Source: Actinophytocola sp044466355
GTDB lineage: Bacteria; Actinomycetota; Actinomycetes; Mycobacteriales; Pseudonocardiaceae
DNA length: 64,000 bases
Direction of reading: 5' to 3'
Assembly: GCF_044466355.1 (NCBI RefSeq)
Contig: NZ_JBITMQ010000008.1
Coordinates: forward strand, 62,001 to 126,000
In this document: in pieces, positions 16,951 to 25,450 of the stretch
Layout: each line of letters opens with the position of its first letter
Numbering within the stretch: the stretch's first letter is position 1
The notes under the pieces: generated by a model
What the model was told of the DNA's origin: nothing
Databases searched by the model: none
What the model saw: only the letters and a program-made list of their open reading frames with translations
Program-made: the position numbers and the translations under genes

Positions 16951-19385
16951 TGGTGCCTCAGGGGGAGGGGGCGGCCGCCCGCGAGGTCCCGGCCGCCCCC
17001 ACTGCTGCCGACCTGGTGCTGGCCCGCGACCGGCTGCTCGGCCGGGGCTCTTCGCGGAGCTTGCGGAGCGAACCATCAGGCGCTGTGCACCAGGCGGGCC
17101 GGCTCGGTCCGGACGTCCTGCGGGAGGCCCTGACCGATCTGCACGAGTTCTGGCTCACCGTGCACGCCGCGCAGGCCGGCATCGGCTCGGACACGACGGG
17201 GATCGCGCTGGTCGCCGTCGGCGGTCTGGGCCGCCGCGAACTCGTGCCGTACTCGGACCTCGACCTGGTCCTCGTCCACGACGGCAAGGCGGGCGGGCGC
17301 GTCGAGAAGGTCGCCGAACAGCTCTGGTACCCGCTGTGGAACTCCGGCGTCGGCCTCGACCACTCCGTGCGGACCGTGTCCGAGGCGATCTCCGTCGCCT
17401 CGGACGACCTGCGCACCGCGACGGGCCTGCTCGACGCGCGGCACCTCGCGGGGGACGCCGACCTGACCCGTCAGCTCGCGGACTCCGCGCGGGAGGCGTG
17501 GCGCACCGGTGTGCGGCGCCGGGTGGACGACATCGCCGCCTCGGCACGTGCCCGCTGGCAGCGCAGCGGCGAGGTCGCGCACTGGGTGGAACCCGACCTC
17601 AAGCACGGCCGCGGCGGCCTGCGCGACCTGGCGCTGCTCGACGCGCTCGCCCTCGCGCAGCTGGTCGACCGGCCGTCGGGGGAGGTGTCGCAGGCACGCA
17701 GGCTGCTTCTCGACACCCGCACCGAACTCCGCCGCATCGCGGGCCGGCCCCGCGACGTGCTCATGCCGCAGGACGGCGACGAGATCGCGTCCGTGCTCGG
17801 CATCGGTGACCGGTTCGCGCTGGCCAGGGCCCTGTCCGGGGCAGGGCGTGCGGTCGCGTACGCGCTGGACGTGGCGTTCCGCGCGATCCAGCCGTCCCGC
17901 CAGGCACGCAGGATGCTCGGCGTGCTGCGCCGCCAGCCGCAGCGCCGTCCGCTGGCCGAGGGGGTCGTGCTCAGCGGTGACGAGGTCACGCTCGCCCGCG
18001 ACGTCGACCCGGGCAAGGACCCGGGTCTCCTGCTGCGTGTCGCCGCGGCGGCCGCCCGCACGGGCCGACCGATCGCGCCCGGCACGTTGTCGCGGCTGGG
18101 CGAGTCCGCGCCGGAGCCGCGTGCGCCGTGGCCCGCGGACGTGCGGCAGGAGCTGGTGTCGCTGCTGGGCGCCGGCGAGGGCCTCATCGACGTGATCGAG
18201 GCGCTGGACCGGACCGGGCTGTGGGCGCGGCTGTTCCCCGAGTGGGGCGCGGTCCGTGACCTGCCGCCGCGTGACGCCGCGCACGTGTGGACCGTGGACC
18301 GGCACCTCGTGCAGGCCACCGCCAACGCCGCGAAGCTCGTGACCAGGGTGTCCCGGCCGGACCTGCTGCTGATCGGCGCCGTCCTGCACGACATCGGCAA
18401 GGGCCGCCACCAGGACCACTCGGTCGTGGGCGCGGCACTCGCGAAGCAGGTGGGCGAGCGGCTCGGGCTGGCGGCCCCGGACGTCGCCACGCTGTCGGCG
18501 ATGGTCCGTCACCACCTGCTGCTCCCGCACACGGCGACCCGCCGCAACATCGAGGACGAGGCGACCGTCAAGCGCGTCGTCGACACCCTCGACGGCGACC
18601 CGGTGCTGCTGGAGCTGCTGCACGCCCTCGCGGAGGTCGACTCGCTCGCGACCGGCCCCGGCGTGTGGACGGACTGGAAGGCGTCGCTGGTCGCCGACCT
18701 GGTGGCGAGGGCGCGGCGGCTCATGGCGGGGGAGCGGCACGAACCACCCGCCCCGCTGACCGACGAACAGCGGTCACTGGCGGAGAGGGTCGCCGCGTCC
18801 GGCACCCCGGACGTGATCATCTCCGCCGACCGCTCCTACGCGACGATCACGCTCGTCGCCCCCGACCGCCCCGGCCTGCTGTCCCGTGCGGCGGGCGTGC
18901 TGGCCCTGCACTCACTGAAGGTCCACGCGGCGGAACTGCGCTCCCACGCCGGCGCGGCGGTGGACGTGTTCTCGGTGTCCCCGCGCTTCGGCTCCCTGCC
19001 GGACGCGGCGCTGCTGCGCGAACAGTTCACGCGTGCGGTGACGGGCTCCCTCCCGCTGGCGGACAAACTGGCCGCCAAGGAACGCGACTACGCCTCGGAA
19101 CAGGACGACCCCCCGGAGCCCCGGATCCTCTGGTTCGACGACGAGGCGGACGGCGGCGCCGACAGCAAGGACGTGGTGCTGGAACTGAGGGCCGCCGACC
19201 GCCTGGGCCTCCTCCACGGCGTCGCGGACGCCCTGGAACGCTGCGGCGCGAACGTCCTGTGGGCCCGCGCCATGCAGGTAGGCGGCACAGCGATCTCAAG
19301 CTTCAGCCTGGCCAACACCACAGGCGACACCACAAACAAAACCTGGCGAACCCAAGTAGAACAAGCAGTCCTAACCACCTGCTAA
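16950..19385 (+). CDS. glnD: [Protein-PII] nucleotidyltransferase / removing enzyme GlnD
   Basis: Modifies and demodifies GlnK according to nitrogen status; 811 aa. The N-terminal nucleotidyltransferase motif GGLGRRELVPYSDLDLVL lies at about residues 90-107. A central HD domain has LHDIGKGRHQDHS and VRHHLLLPHT. Two ACT domains follow (TLVAPDRPGLLSRAAGVLAL and ELRAADRLGLLHGVADALE). In relatives (Streptomyces, Corynebacterium) the enzyme adenylylates PII. The last 30 or so codons are A/C-rich and G-poor, unlike the rest of the gene, and the TAA stop abuts a palindromic repeat element. Confidence 0.96.
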   Translation: MVPQGEGAAAREVPAAPTAADLVLARDRLLGRGSSRSLRSEPSGAVHQAGRLGPDVLREALTDLHEFWLTVHAAQAGIGSDTTGIALVAVGGLGRRELVPYSDLDLVLVHDGKAGGRVEKVAEQLWYPLWNSGVGLDHSVRTVSEAISVASDDLRTATGLLDARHLAGDADLTRQLADSAREAWRTGVRRRVDDIAASARARWQRSGEVAHWVEPDLKHGRGGLRDLALLDALALAQLVDRPSGEVSQARRLLLDTRTELRRIAGRPRDVLMPQDGDEIASVLGIGDRFALARALSGAGRAVAYALDVAFRAIQPSRQARRMLGVLRRQPQRRPLAEGVVLSGDEVTLARDVDPGKDPGLLLRVAAAAARTGRPIAPGTLSRLGESAPEPRAPWPADVRQELVSLLGAGEGLIDVIEALDRTGLWARLFPEWGAVRDLPPRDAAHVWTVDRHLVQATANAAKLVTRVSRPDLLLIGAVLHDIGKGRHQDHSVVGAALAKQVGERLGLAAPDVATLSAMVRHHLLLPHTATRRNIEDEATVKRVVDTLDGDPVLLELLHALAEVDSLATGPGVWTDWKASLVADLVARARRLMAGERHEPPAPLTDEQRSLAERVAASGTPDVIISADRSYATITLVAPDRPGLLSRAAGVLALHSLKVHAAELRSHAGAAVDVFSVSPRFGSLPDAALLREQFTRAVTGSLPLADKLAAKERDYASEQDDPPEPRILWFDDEADGGADSKDVVLELRAADRLGLLHGVADALERCGANVLWARAMQVGGTAISSFSLANTTGDTTNKTWRTQVEQAVLTTC

Positions 19386-19583
19386 CCCCGCGAGTCACGC
19401 CCCCAAACACCGCGAGTCGCGTTCCCAGACAGGGCGAGTCGCGTGCCCAGGCATAGCGAGTTGTCGGTTTCGTGTAGGTGCCGGGCCATCTGCGTGTGCA
19501 CGGAACCACCAACTCGGTGTGTCCGGGAACGCGACTCGCGGTGTTCCAGAGCGCGACTCGCGGTGTCTGGGGCGCGACTCGCG
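19383..19583. repeat. Mirror-image repeat array at the glnD stop codon
   Basis: From the glnD stop the sequence reads TAACCCCGCGAGTCACGC. CGCGAGTC-type motifs then repeat in direct orientation every ~22 bp (near 19389, 19411, 19433, 19455), a central hairpin-like part with TTTCGTG follows, and CGCGACTCGCG copies in inverted orientation recur every 21-22 bp (near 19530, 19552, 19573). The whole is an imperfect palindrome of about 195 bp. The centre (gttgtcggtttcgtgtagg) and the AACTCGGTGTGT piece match the array at 58.8 kb, so both are one dispersed family. The following 180 bp to ffh hold only a 7-bp-arm hairpin (TGGGCCC/GGGCCCA at 19700-19724) and a -10 box. Confidence 0.85.
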
Positions 19584-19751
19584 GAGTTGAGTAGTTACCC
19601 CTACCTCGAACCGGGGGAGTTCGCGCTGCCCTCTCGGTGCTCGAAAGGAGAGGCTTCACCTGCGCATCGGGGAGGGTGCGCGACTGGGTAGGCCGGGGTT
19701 GGGCCCGTCGAGGGGTCGGGCCCATCCCGGCGACCGGATCACCCAACCGGC

Positions 19752-19757
19752 TACCCT
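19752..19757 (+). promoter_or_regulatory. Candidate -10 box of a leaderless ffh transcript
   Basis: TACCCT precedes the ffh GTG by exactly 7 nt, and there is no Shine-Dalgarno sequence between. The same hexamer and spacing occur before the CPBP gene at 22451. It supports the chosen ffh start. Confidence 0.45.
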
Positions 19758-19764
19758 CGACAGG

Positions 19765-21321
19765 GTGTTCGACACTCTTTCCGATCGGCTCACGTCGGTC
19801 CTGCAGAACCTCCGCGGCCGCGGCCGGCTGTCCGAGGCCGACGTCGACGCCACCGCGCGCGAGATCAGGATCGCGTTGCTGGAGGCGGACGTCGCGCTTC
19901 CGGTGGTCCGGACGTTCATCGCCGCCGTCAAGGAACGCGCCAAGGGCGCGGAGGTCTCCGGCGCGCTGAACCCGGCCCAGCAGGTCGTCAAGATCGTCAA
20001 CGAGGAACTGGTCAAGATCCTCGGCGGCGAGACCCGCAGGCTGAACCTGGCGAAGAACCCGCCGTCGGTGATCATGCTCGCCGGTCTGCAGGGTTCCGGT
20101 AAGACCACGCTCGCCGGCAAGCTCGCCCGGTGGCTGACCAGCCAGGGCCACACCCCGCTGCTCGTCGCCTGCGACCTCCAGCGCCCCAACGCGGTGAACC
20201 AGCTGCAGGTCGTCGGTGAGCGCGCCGGTGTCCCGACCTACGCGCCGGAGCCGGGCAACGGCGTCGGCGACCCGGTCGACGTGGCCCGCCGCTCGATCGA
20301 CGAGGCCAAGCGCGCCCAGCACGACATCGTCATCATCGACACCGCCGGCCGGCTGGGTGTCGACGAGGAGATGATGCGGCAGGCCGCGAACATCCGCGAG
20401 GCCACGCAGCCCGACGAGGTCCTGTTCGTGGTCGACGCCATGATCGGTCAGGACGCCGTCACGACGGCCGAGGCGTTCCGCGACGGCGTCGGCTTCACCG
20501 GTGTGGTCCTCACCAAGCTCGACGGCGACGCCCGCGGTGGTGCCGCCCTGTCGGTCCGCGAGGTCACCGGCCAGCCGATCCTCTTCGCCTCCAACGGCGA
20601 GAAGCTCGAGGACTTCGACGCCTTCCACCCCGACCGGATGGCGTCGCGCATCCTCGGCATGGGTGACGTCCTCACCCTCATCGAGCAGGCCGAGCAGGCG
20701 TTCGACAAGGAGCAGGCCGAGGCCGCCGCCGCCAAGATCGGCACCGGCGAGCTGACCCTGGAGGACTTCCTGGAGCAGATGCTCGCGGTCCGCAAGATGG
20801 GCCCGATCGCGAACCTGCTCGGCATGCTCCCGGGCGCGGGCCAGATGAAGGACCAGCTCGCGCAGGTCGACGACAAGCACCTCGACCGGCTGCAGGCGAT
20901 CATCCGCGGCATGACCCCGGCGGAGCGCAACGACCCGAAGATCATCAACGCGTCCCGTCGCGCACGTATCGCCCGCGGTTCCGGCGTCGCGATCCGCGAG
21001 GTCAACGACCTCGTGAACCGCTTCTACGAGGCCCGCAAGATGATGCAGCAGATGGCGGGCCGCTTCGGCTTCCCCGGCGGCAACCGCGGTGGCAGCAAGT
21101 CGCGCAAGGGCAAGAAGGGCAAGAAGGGCAAGGGGCGGGGCCCGACGCCACCGAAGGTGCGCGGCGGGATGCCCGCGTTCCCCGGCGGTATGCCCGACCT
21201 GTCGAAGATGCCGCCCGGCCAGGGCGAGCTGCCGCCGGGTCTCGCCGGGCTGGACCAGGGCCTGCCGCCCGGCTTCGACCCGTCGAAGCTCAAGTTCCCG
21301 AAGAAGCCCAAGGACAACTGA
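19765..21321 (+). CDS. ffh: Signal recognition particle protein Ffh
   Basis: The SRP54-type GTPase that binds signal peptides and SRP RNA; 518 aa. The start at GTG 19765 gives the normal N-terminus VFDTLSDRLTSVLQNLRGRG, although the frame is open upstream. The N domain is followed by G-domain motifs GLQGSGKTTLAGKLA (about 107), DTAGRLGVDEEM (about 193) and TKLDGDARGG (about 251). A methionine-rich M domain follows (GPIANLLGMLPG, MMQQMAGRFG), then a long Gly/Pro/Lys-rich tail usual in actinobacteria. Its receptor FtsY is at 4.4 kb. No 4.5S RNA gene was seen nearby. Confidence 0.97.
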   Translation: MFDTLSDRLTSVLQNLRGRGRLSEADVDATAREIRIALLEADVALPVVRTFIAAVKERAKGAEVSGALNPAQQVVKIVNEELVKILGGETRRLNLAKNPPSVIMLAGLQGSGKTTLAGKLARWLTSQGHTPLLVACDLQRPNAVNQLQVVGERAGVPTYAPEPGNGVGDPVDVARRSIDEAKRAQHDIVIIDTAGRLGVDEEMMRQAANIREATQPDEVLFVVDAMIGQDAVTTAEAFRDGVGFTGVVLTKLDGDARGGAALSVREVTGQPILFASNGEKLEDFDAFHPDRMASRILGMGDVLTLIEQAEQAFDKEQAEAAAAKIGTGELTLEDFLEQMLAVRKMGPIANLLGMLPGAGQMKDQLAQVDDKHLDRLQAIIRGMTPAERNDPKIINASRRARIARGSGVAIREVNDLVNRFYEARKMMQQMAGRFGFPGGNRGGSKSRKGKKGKKGKGRGPTPPKVRGGMPAFPGGMPDLSKMPPGQGELPPGLAGLDQGLPPGFDPSKLKFPKKPKDN

Positions 21322-21324
21322 GGC

Positions 21325-22389
21325 ATGCCGGCTCTGCACCTGCGGGGCGTGGTGCTCCCCGAAGGCGAGACCCGCGACCTGTGGATCGTCAACGGACGCA
21401 TCCGCCTGACCCCGGTCCCGTACGCGGAGACGATCTCCGACGGCGGCTTCCTCGTGCCCGGTCTCGTCGACGCGCACTGCCACATCGGCCTCGCCGCCGA
21501 GGACCTGGACGAGGCCGAGCAGCACGCGCTCATGGACCGCGACGCGGGCACGCTGCTGGTCCGCGACTGCGGCGCCCCGCTCGACACCCGGCCGCTGCAG
21601 GAGAAGCTGGAGCTGCCGAGGATCATCCGCGCGGGCAAGCACATCGCACGGCCCAAGCGGTACATCCGGTACGTCAGCGACGAGCTGGAGGACCCGGCGC
21701 AGCTGCCCGCCGCGGTCGCCGAGCAGGCGGCCGACGGCGACGGCTGGGTCAAGCTCGTCGGCGACTGGATCGACCGCGAGGTCGGCGACCTCGCCCCGCT
21801 GTGGCCGGACGACGTGCTGGCCGAGGCGATCAAGGTCGCCCACGACGCGGGCGCCCGGGTCACCGCACACGTGTTCGGCGAGGACGCGCTACCCGGCCTG
21901 ATCCGCGCTGGCATCGACTGCATCGAGCACGGCACCGGCCTCACCGCCGACACGATCGACCTCATGGTCGACCACGGCACCGCGCTCGTCCCCACGCTGA
22001 TCAACATCGAGACGTTCCCCGGCCTCGCGGCCGGTGCCAGCAAGTACCCCGTGTACGCGGGGCACATGCTGGACCTGTACGCCCGCGTCCGCCAGACCGT
22101 CGGCGCGGCCGTGGAAGCGGGGGTCCCGGTCTACGCGGGCACGGACGCGGGCGGCGGCATCGCCCACGGCCGGATCGTCGACGAGGTCGTCGCCCTGCAC
22201 GAGATGGGCCTGTCCCGCACGGACGCGCTGGCCAGCGCGTCGTGGCAGGCACGCGACTGGCTGGGTTTCCGCGGCATCGAGGAGGGCGCGGCGGCCGACG
22301 TCATCGTCTACGACACCGATCCGACCGCGGATCTGGCGGCCCTGCGGGCGCCGAGCCGGATCGTGCTGCGCGGCCGTGTCATTCTTTAG
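21325..22389 (+). CDS. Amidohydrolase family protein
   Basis: A 354-aa metal-dependent hydrolase. The first metal site VDAHCHIG is at about residue 48, central VTAHVFGEDALPGLIRAG and CIEHGTGL give further His ligands, and AGTDAGGGIAHGR holds the catalytic Asp. The C-terminal DWLGFRGIEEGAAADVIVYD is the usual return of the small beta domain. The substrate is unknown. It starts three bases after ffh and is conserved beside ffh in many actinobacteria, but any role in secretion is unproven. Confidence 0.85.
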   Translation: MPALHLRGVVLPEGETRDLWIVNGRIRLTPVPYAETISDGGFLVPGLVDAHCHIGLAAEDLDEAEQHALMDRDAGTLLVRDCGAPLDTRPLQEKLELPRIIRAGKHIARPKRYIRYVSDELEDPAQLPAAVAEQAADGDGWVKLVGDWIDREVGDLAPLWPDDVLAEAIKVAHDAGARVTAHVFGEDALPGLIRAGIDCIEHGTGLTADTIDLMVDHGTALVPTLINIETFPGLAAGASKYPVYAGHMLDLYARVRQTVGAAVEAGVPVYAGTDAGGGIAHGRIVDEVVALHEMGLSRTDALASASWQARDWLGFRGIEEGAAADVIVYDTDPTADLAALRAPSRIVLRGRVIL

Positions 22390-22437
22390 ACCGTCATTTG
22401 ACGCCTGATCCATCGGGTTCGGCGGTCGATGACGCAC

Positions 22438-22443
22438 TACCCT
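22438..22443 (+). promoter_or_regulatory. Candidate -10 box of a leaderless CPBP transcript
   Basis: TACCCT is followed by 7 nt (GAGGTAG) and then the GTG start. Arrangement and hexamer are identical to those before ffh. Confidence 0.4.
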
Positions 22444-22450
22444 GAGGTAG

Positions 22451-23206
22451 GTGACGACCGAGCGGGAAGCGACGCCCACGCCCGACGTCGCCGAACCCTC
22501 GGAGGTACGCACCCACAAATGGGGCTTCGGCGCGTTCCTTTTCGTGTTCGCGGTCTTCGTGCTGTCGGCGGTCGTCATCGGCGCCCTGGTCAGCGCGGTC
22601 GCGCCGCAAGCGGTCGGGTCACCCTCGGTCATCGTGATCGGCACGATGGTGCCCACGGTGCTCGCGACCGGCGTGGCGCTGCTCGTCACCAAGCTGCGCG
22701 GCAACGGCCCGCGGATCGACCTGCGCTGGTCGATGCGTGCCGAGGACGTCAGGGCCGGGTTCAAGTGGGGGCTCATCGGCCTGATCTGCACGACGGTCGC
22801 CGCGTTCCTGTGGACCAACCTGGTCGGCGACCAGAACGCCCAGTCCGCGGTCGGTGCCCTGGTGGACAACCAGCGCATGCCCATCGCGCTCGCGATCGCC
22901 ATGTTCCTGTTCGTGTGGCTGATCGGCCCGGTCTGCGAGGAAATCATCTACCGCGGCCTGCTGTGGGGCGCGCTCGAACGGCTCAAGTGGGGCCGCTGGG
23001 CCGTGTTCGTCCTCACCACCATCATCTTCGCGGTCAGCCACCTCGAACCGCTGCGCACGTCGTTGTTGCTGGTCATCGGCATCCCGATCGGCCTGGCCAG
23101 GCTGTTCACGGGCCGTCTGGGCGCGAGCATCGTCGCCCACCAGGTCAACAACTTCCTGCCCGCGGTGGCGACGCTGCTCGTCGCCGTCGGGGCGATGCCC
23201 GCCTGA
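22451..23206 (+). CDS. CPBP family intramembrane glutamic endopeptidase
   Basis: A 251-aa integral membrane protein of the CAAX protease/bacteriocin-processing (ABI) family. The catalytic Glu pair is in VCEEIIYRGLLWGALE (about residue 160), the second motif is FAVSHLEP (about 195), and the third HQVNN is near the C-terminus. About seven hydrophobic segments are visible after a polar N-terminus of some 25 aa. Prokaryotic members process or degrade membrane substrates, some in bacteriocin immunity; the target here is unknown. It stands alone between ffh and the rpsP operon. Confidence 0.88.
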   Translation: MTTEREATPTPDVAEPSEVRTHKWGFGAFLFVFAVFVLSAVVIGALVSAVAPQAVGSPSVIVIGTMVPTVLATGVALLVTKLRGNGPRIDLRWSMRAEDVRAGFKWGLIGLICTTVAAFLWTNLVGDQNAQSAVGALVDNQRMPIALAIAMFLFVWLIGPVCEEIIYRGLLWGALERLKWGRWAVFVLTTIIFAVSHLEPLRTSLLLVIGIPIGLARLFTGRLGASIVAHQVNNFLPAVATLLVAVGAMPA

Positions 23207-23207
23207 A

Positions 23208-23226
23208 TATGCCGTCCTGGCATAAT
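23208..23226 (+). promoter_or_regulatory. Candidate rpsP operon promoter with small palindrome
   Basis: TATGCC (23208-23213) and GGCATA (23219-23224) form an inverted repeat overlapping a -10-like CATAAT (23221-23226). It lies about 130 bp before rpsP, leaving a long 5' leader. No good -35 is visible, so it is only a candidate. Confidence 0.3.
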
Positions 23227-23353
23227 GGCTAGCTGTCCGTCGTGGCCGGACCCTCTCACCGTGCCAGGGCGCCATCAACTTGGGGCACCAGCGGGCCGCA
23301 TCCCCACGCGGCTCACCGATGCCCGAACATGATCAAGAGGAGCACCACAACCC

Positions 23354-23806
23354 GTGGCAGTCAAGATCAAGCTGCAGCGTCTCGGCAAGATCCGGGCGCC
23401 GTACTACCGCGTCATCGTCTCGGATGCCCGCACCCGCCGCAGCGGCAAGGCCATCGAGACGATCGGCCAGTACCGGCCGAAGGAGGAGCCCAGCTTCATC
23501 CAGGTCGACTCCGAGCGTGCGCAGTACTGGCTGGGTGTCGGCGCGCAGCCGACCGAGTCGGTGCAGCGGATCCTGGAGATCACCGGTGACTGGCAGAAGT
23601 TCAAGGGCCTGCCGGGCGCCGAGGGCACGCTGAAGGTCGCCGAGGCCAAGACCTCCAAGCAGGAGCTGTTCGAGCAGGCCCTCAAGGAGGCCGGCAGCGA
23701 GCCGACCACCGAGGCCACCACCCCGAAGAAGAAGGGTGGCGCCAAGAAGGCCGACGCCAAGAAGGCCGACGAGAAGTCGGATGAGGGTGCCAAGGAAGAC
23801 GCGTGA
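23354..23806 (+). CDS. rpsP: 30S ribosomal protein S16
   Basis: Small-subunit protein needed for 30S assembly. The GTG start gives AVKIKLQRLGKIRAPYYRVI, the invariant S16 N-terminus. At 150 aa it is longer than the 80-90 aa core because of a Lys/Ala/Glu-rich C-terminal tail (KKGGAKKADAKKADEKSDEG), common in actinobacteria. It opens the conserved translation/rRNA-maturation operon rpsP-khpA-rimM-trmD and overlaps khpA by four bases. Confidence 0.98.
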   Translation: MAVKIKLQRLGKIRAPYYRVIVSDARTRRSGKAIETIGQYRPKEEPSFIQVDSERAQYWLGVGAQPTESVQRILEITGDWQKFKGLPGAEGTLKVAEAKTSKQELFEQALKEAGSEPTTEATTPKKKGGAKKADAKKADEKSDEGAKEDA

Positions 23807-24042
23807 GTTTCCTCGCGGACGCCCTTGAGCACCTCGTGCGCGGCATCGTCGACAACCCGGACGACGTGCGCGTCGAGCTGGTGACCACCCGCCGTGGTCG
23901 CACGCTCGAACTGCACGTCAACCCGGATGACCTCGGCAAGGTGATCGGCCGGGGCGGCCGCACCGCCACCGCGCTGCGCACCGTCATGGCCGGTATCGGC
24001 GGCCGAGGCATCCGAGTGGACGTCGTCGACACCGACCAGTAA
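23803..24042 (+). CDS. khpA: KH-domain RNA-binding protein KhpA
   Basis: A 79-aa single KH domain with the GxxG loop in LGKVIGRGGRTATALRTVMA. KhpA binds RNA, often with KhpB, and affects ribosome function and cell division in Gram-positives. The GTG start overlaps the rpsP stop by four bases and the TAA stop overlaps the rimM ATG by one base. Position between rpsP and rimM is a conserved trait. Confidence 0.94.
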   Translation: MSFLADALEHLVRGIVDNPDDVRVELVTTRRGRTLELHVNPDDLGKVIGRGGRTATALRTVMAGIGGRGIRVDVVDTDQ

Positions 24043-24557
24043 TGGCTGACCTGCTCCTGGTCGGGCGGGTGGCCAAGGCTCACGGCATCTCCGGTGAGCT
24101 GGCCGTCGACATCCACACCGACGTGCCCGACGAACGCTTCGCTCCCGGAGCCGTGCTCACGGCGCGGCTCCGGGACCGTTCTGTCCGCCCGGTGACGGTG
24201 ACGACGGCCCGTCCCCACTCCGGGCGTCTCCTCGTGCGTTTCGACGAGGTCCCCGACCGCACGGTCGCCGAGACGATGCGTGGTGCCCAGCTGCTGGTCG
24301 ACGCGGCGGAGCTGGCGCCGTCGGACGACCCGGACGCGTTCTACGACCACGAGCTCGAAGGCCTCGCCGCCGTGCTCACCGACGGCACGCCGATCGGCAC
24401 GGTGTCGGAGATCGCGCGTGCCCCTGCCGGTGAGCTGCTGGTGGTCAGGAAAGAGGACGGCACGGAGGCCCTCGTCCCGTTCGTCCGCGCGATCGTTCCC
24501 GAGGTCGACGTGAAGGCGGGCCGAGTGGTCATCGACCCGCCGGAAGGCCTGCTCTAG
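24042..24557 (+). CDS. rimM: Ribosome maturation factor RimM
   Basis: A 171-aa 16S rRNA processing factor that binds S19 and helps assemble the 30S head. The N-terminal half begins LLVGRVAKAHGISGELAVDI, the RimM beta barrel; the C-terminal PRC barrel includes DAFYDHELEGLAAVLTDG and LVPFVRAIVPEVDVKAGRVV. It is directly followed by trmD with no gap. Confidence 0.97.
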   Translation: MADLLLVGRVAKAHGISGELAVDIHTDVPDERFAPGAVLTARLRDRSVRPVTVTTARPHSGRLLVRFDEVPDRTVAETMRGAQLLVDAAELAPSDDPDAFYDHELEGLAAVLTDGTPIGTVSEIARAPAGELLVVRKEDGTEALVPFVRAIVPEVDVKAGRVVIDPPEGLL

Positions 24558-25325
24558 ATGCGGGTCGACGTCGTCACGATCTTCCCCGAGTACCTCGACC
24601 CGCTCCGCCACGCGCTGCTCGGCCGGGCGATCGAGCGCGGCCTGCTGTCCGTCGACGTCCACGACCTGCGCCGCTGGACCCACGACGTCCACAAGGCCGT
24701 CGACGACAGCCCCTACGGCGGCGGTCCCGGCATGGTGATGAAGCCGCAGGTGTGGGGCGAGGCGCTCGACGAGCTGTGCGCCTCCGGGACACCCCGGATG
24801 GTCGTGCCCACGCCGGCGGGCCGCCCGTTCACGCAGGCCATGGCCCACGAGTACGCCCGCGAGGACTGGCTGGTGTTCGCGTGCGGCCGTTACGAGGGCA
24901 TCGACCAGCGCGTGCTCGACGACGCCGCCCGCCGCATGACCGTCGACGAGGTCTCCATCGGCGACTACGTGCTGGTCGGCGGCGAGGTCGCGGTCATGGT
25001 GATGGTCGAGGCCGTCGCCCGGCTCCTGCCCGGCGTCCTCGGCAACCCCGCGTCCCACGAACAGGACTCGTTCTCCGACGGCCTGCTCGAGGGCCCAAGC
25101 TACACGCGGCCGGAGATCTGGCGGGACCTCCCGGTGCCGGAGGTGCTCCGCTCCGGCAACCACGGCGCGATCGCGCGCTGGCGGCGTGACCAGGCCCTGA
25201 CCAGGACGTTCGACCGCCGCCCCGACCTGCTGGCGGCCCTGCCGACGGACGCGCTCGACAAGCACGACCTGGCCCATCTGGCACGCGTCCGAGATCCCGA
25301 TGACGACCCGGGGAAATCGGTCTGA
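24558..25325 (+). CDS. trmD: tRNA (guanine(37)-N1)-methyltransferase TrmD
   Basis: Methylates G37 of tRNAs reading CNN and CCN codons to prevent frameshifting; 255 aa. It starts MRVDVVTIFPEYLDPLRHAL. The SPOUT knot that binds S-adenosylmethionine is in FACGRYEGIDQRV and VSIGDYVLVGGEVAVMVM; the conserved linker NPASHEQDSFSDGLLEGPSY and the C-terminal HGAIARWRRDQAL complete the family pattern. It closes the four-gene operon. Confidence 0.98.
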   Translation: MRVDVVTIFPEYLDPLRHALLGRAIERGLLSVDVHDLRRWTHDVHKAVDDSPYGGGPGMVMKPQVWGEALDELCASGTPRMVVPTPAGRPFTQAMAHEYAREDWLVFACGRYEGIDQRVLDDAARRMTVDEVSIGDYVLVGGEVAVMVMVEAVARLLPGVLGNPASHEQDSFSDGLLEGPSYTRPEIWRDLPVPEVLRSGNHGAIARWRRDQALTRTFDRRPDLLAALPTDALDKHDLAHLARVRDPDDDPGKSV

Positions 25326-25381
25326 CATACTGGACCGGTTGTTGCGACCGGGGTGATGCCTGGGCGCACTCACACGGACTC

Positions 25382-25417
25382 CCCAAGGTTGACCACGTGC
25401 CAGTGCCGCGCCTTGGG
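25382..25417 (+). promoter_or_regulatory. Stem-loop in the rplS leader
   Basis: CCCAAGG (25382-25388) pairs with CCTTGGG (25411-25417) around a 22-nt loop, ending 33 nt before the rplS start. Ribosomal protein genes often carry autoregulatory leaders. The match is only seven base pairs, and TTGACC within it could instead be a -35 element. Confidence 0.25.
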
Positions 25418-25450
25418 ATGAACGAACAACAGTTGAGGACGGATACACCG

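Noticed and set aside
19389..19583. Possible CRISPR array because of short regularly spaced repeats
   Set aside because: Repeats switch orientation in the middle, the spacers are only ~10 bp and similar to each other, and no cas genes are present.
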